Below are positions 63,053 through 64,000 of a DNA stretch of 64,000 nucleotides, piece after piece. The stretch covers positions 558,001 to 622,000 of the forward strand of contig NZ_MOBX01000013.1 of NCBI RefSeq assembly GCF_003732425.1, written 5' to 3'. The position numbers and the translations under genes are program-made. This DNA is from Pseudomonas fluorescens. Lineage in GTDB: Bacteria; Pseudomonadota; Gammaproteobacteria; Pseudomonadales; Pseudomonadaceae. The notes beneath the pieces are model-generated. The model saw nothing but the letters and a program-made list of their open reading frames with translations, was not told the origin of the DNA and made no database searches. Position 1 is the stretch's first letter, and each line of letters opens with the position of its first letter.

Positions 63053-64000
63053 TCATTTGCCAGTGGCAGTCTTGAATTTGGTCCAGGTGCGCATGCGTGC
63101 GCGCATGTCGGCTTGGGGGATGTCCTTGCCCGGTATCAATCGAGCATAGGTGGCTGCGTCGAGGTAGATATCCGGGTTGTCGCGCATGCTTTCATCGACA
63201 CTCGAGCGCGCCTTGGCGTTGGAAGTCGGGTAACCGGTGAAGTTACTGATCGCCGCCATGTTCTGCGGGCGCATGACGAAGTTGATGAACGCGTAGGCGT
63301 ACTCCGGGTGTTGCGCATCGACCGGAATGGCCATGGTGTCCATCCACACCGTGGTGCCTTCGCGCGGCACGCGATACTGGAACCGCGTGTGTTTGCCGGC
63401 ACTGTCCGATGTGCGTTGCGCCTGGGTCATGTCACCGCTGTAGCCAAGGGACAGGCACAGGTTGCCGTTGACCAGATCAGTCACCGGCTGCGACTGGAAC
63501 TTGCGAATGTACGGTCGCAGTTTCATCAGCAGATCACTGGCCGCCGCCAGATCGTCAGGTTTCGCGCTGCGCGGATCACGCTCAAGGTAATTGAGCACCA
63601 CCGCCAGTACTTCGTCCGGCGAGTCGATCACCGAAATCCCGCAATCGGCAAACTTCGCCGCCAGCTCAGGCTTGAACAGCATGTCGAGGCTGTTGACCGG
63701 CGCATCGGGCATACGATGTTTGATCTGTTCTTCGTTGTAGGTCAGGCCGATGGTGCCCCAGGTGTAGGGCACCGTGGCTTTGCTGGAATGCTCGTAATGG
63801 CTGCGCAGTTTCTGCAGCCCGGGTTCGATATCGGCCAGTTCCGACAGCTTTGATTGATTCAGCGGCATCAGGCTGCCGGCGCGCATCAGTCGTTCAGCGA
63901 CGGTGTCGCCGGGGAAGATCAAGTCGTAACCACTGCCGCCGGACAGCATCTTGGCTTCGAGGGTTTCGCTGCCATCCATGACGTCGTAGATCACCTTGAT
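63053..64000 (-). CDS. Polyamine ABC transporter substrate-binding protein (PotF/SpuD-like), 5' end outside window
   Basis: About 315 residues of the C-terminal part are present and the frame runs off the right edge. It reads VIYDVMDGSETLEAKMLSGG, GYDLIFPGDTVAERLMRAG, VPYTWGTIGLTYNEEQI, and ends MRTWTKFKTATGK. These match periplasmic spermidine/putrescine-binding proteins; the SGYDL and TWGT segments are typical. It would capture polyamines or agmatine. No other transporter subunit is within the window. Confidence 0.92.
   Translation of the reverse strand: MKVIYDVMDGSETLEAKMLSGGSGYDLIFPGDTVAERLMRAGSLMPLNQSKLSELADIEPGLQKLRSHYEHSSKATVPYTWGTIGLTYNEEQIKHRMPDAPVNSLDMLFKPELAAKFADCGISVIDSPDEVLAVVLNYLERDPRSAKPDDLAAASDLLMKLRPYIRKFQSQPVTDLVNGNLCLSLGYSGDMTQAQRTSDSAGKHTRFQYRVPREGTTVWMDTMAIPVDAQHPEYAYAFINFVMRPQNMAAISNFTGYPTSNAKARSSVDESMRDNPDIYLDAATYARLIPGKDIPQADMRARMRTWTKFKTATGK

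Noticed and set aside
1..64000. CRISPR arrays, rRNA genes, complete insertion sequences
   Set aside because: No regularly spaced direct repeats, no rRNA sequence and no transposase with catalytic motifs were seen; the only transposase-like part is the fragment within the PhdA-like protein.

Overview
The window is chromosomal DNA of a fluorescent-group Pseudomonas, close to P. fluorescens. The evidence is high GC, many GTGGGAGCGAGCCTGCTCGCGA-type REP/REPIN repeats in the gaps, and conserved Pseudomonas blocks: muxABC-opmB, the nirA/ccoN4 block, the PA0691-PA0701-like secretion cluster, yccA next to tRNA-Ser, and rlhA next to tRNA-Gln. All identifications come from reading the sequence and from remembered family motifs; no search was run.

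Layout. 1-398 is the 5' end of an MHYT sensor gene. 694-9815 (minus) is the tripartite multidrug pump muxA-muxB-muxC-opmB, with a REPIN inside the operon. 9991-13271 holds tpx, a YciI-like gene, a DUF3313 lipoprotein and an unknown membrane protein. 13568-17722 is a divergent pair: a siroheme reductase with its DUF934 partner facing an orphan cbb3 oxidase subunit, with a perfect 37-bp inverted repeat in front of the reductase. 17913-20974 holds an unknown gene, an Asp/Glu racemase, a GNAT acetyltransferase and a LysR regulator. 21135-30193 (minus) is a nine-gene cell-envelope cluster: PhdA-like protein, TpsB transporter, an ExbB with a large periplasmic part, ExbD, TonB-like protein, porin, coiled-coil protein, YbjN protein and parvulin isomerase. 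No TpsA substrate is seen. 30467-33508 is a three-gene exported redox set (Tat PLP enzyme, Tat lactone oxidase, lipoprotein cytochrome c). 33854-39176 holds a GapN-like dehydrogenase, FUSC protein, EamA exporter, Lrp/AsnC regulator, small lipoprotein and yccA.

39299-39386 is tRNA-Ser(TGA). The following ~12 kb reads as an accessory island. It has a LexA box with a phage-type gene behind it, an AT-rich acyltransferase, and a stretch of broken genes (two spanin-like remnants, phage fragments, psiE and MFS fragments). It then has a tightly coupled three-gene minus-strand operon at 44054-51289. The first gene of that operon encodes a 1733-residue protein joining an SF1 (UPF1-like) helicase to a type IA topoisomerase-like module. 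That module lacks the usual catalytic tyrosine segment and has an altered TOPRIM motif. Two unrecognised 340-residue proteins follow, each overlapping the gene before it. This is the best candidate for an undescribed system, possibly genome defence or element maintenance.

51522-58332 returns to ordinary genes: two small proteins, a cupin, a GcvA-like regulator facing gstA, a RidA-family protein, rlhA, tRNA-Gln and an exported epoxide-hydrolase-like enzyme. 58550-59829 has a tandem pair of DUF6124 genes behind a repeat-rich leader. 59830-64000 (minus) looks polyamine-related: a PotF-like binding protein (cut by the window end), a Tat-exported agmatine deiminase family enzyme, a GlxA-type AraC regulator and a nitrilase-family hydrolase.
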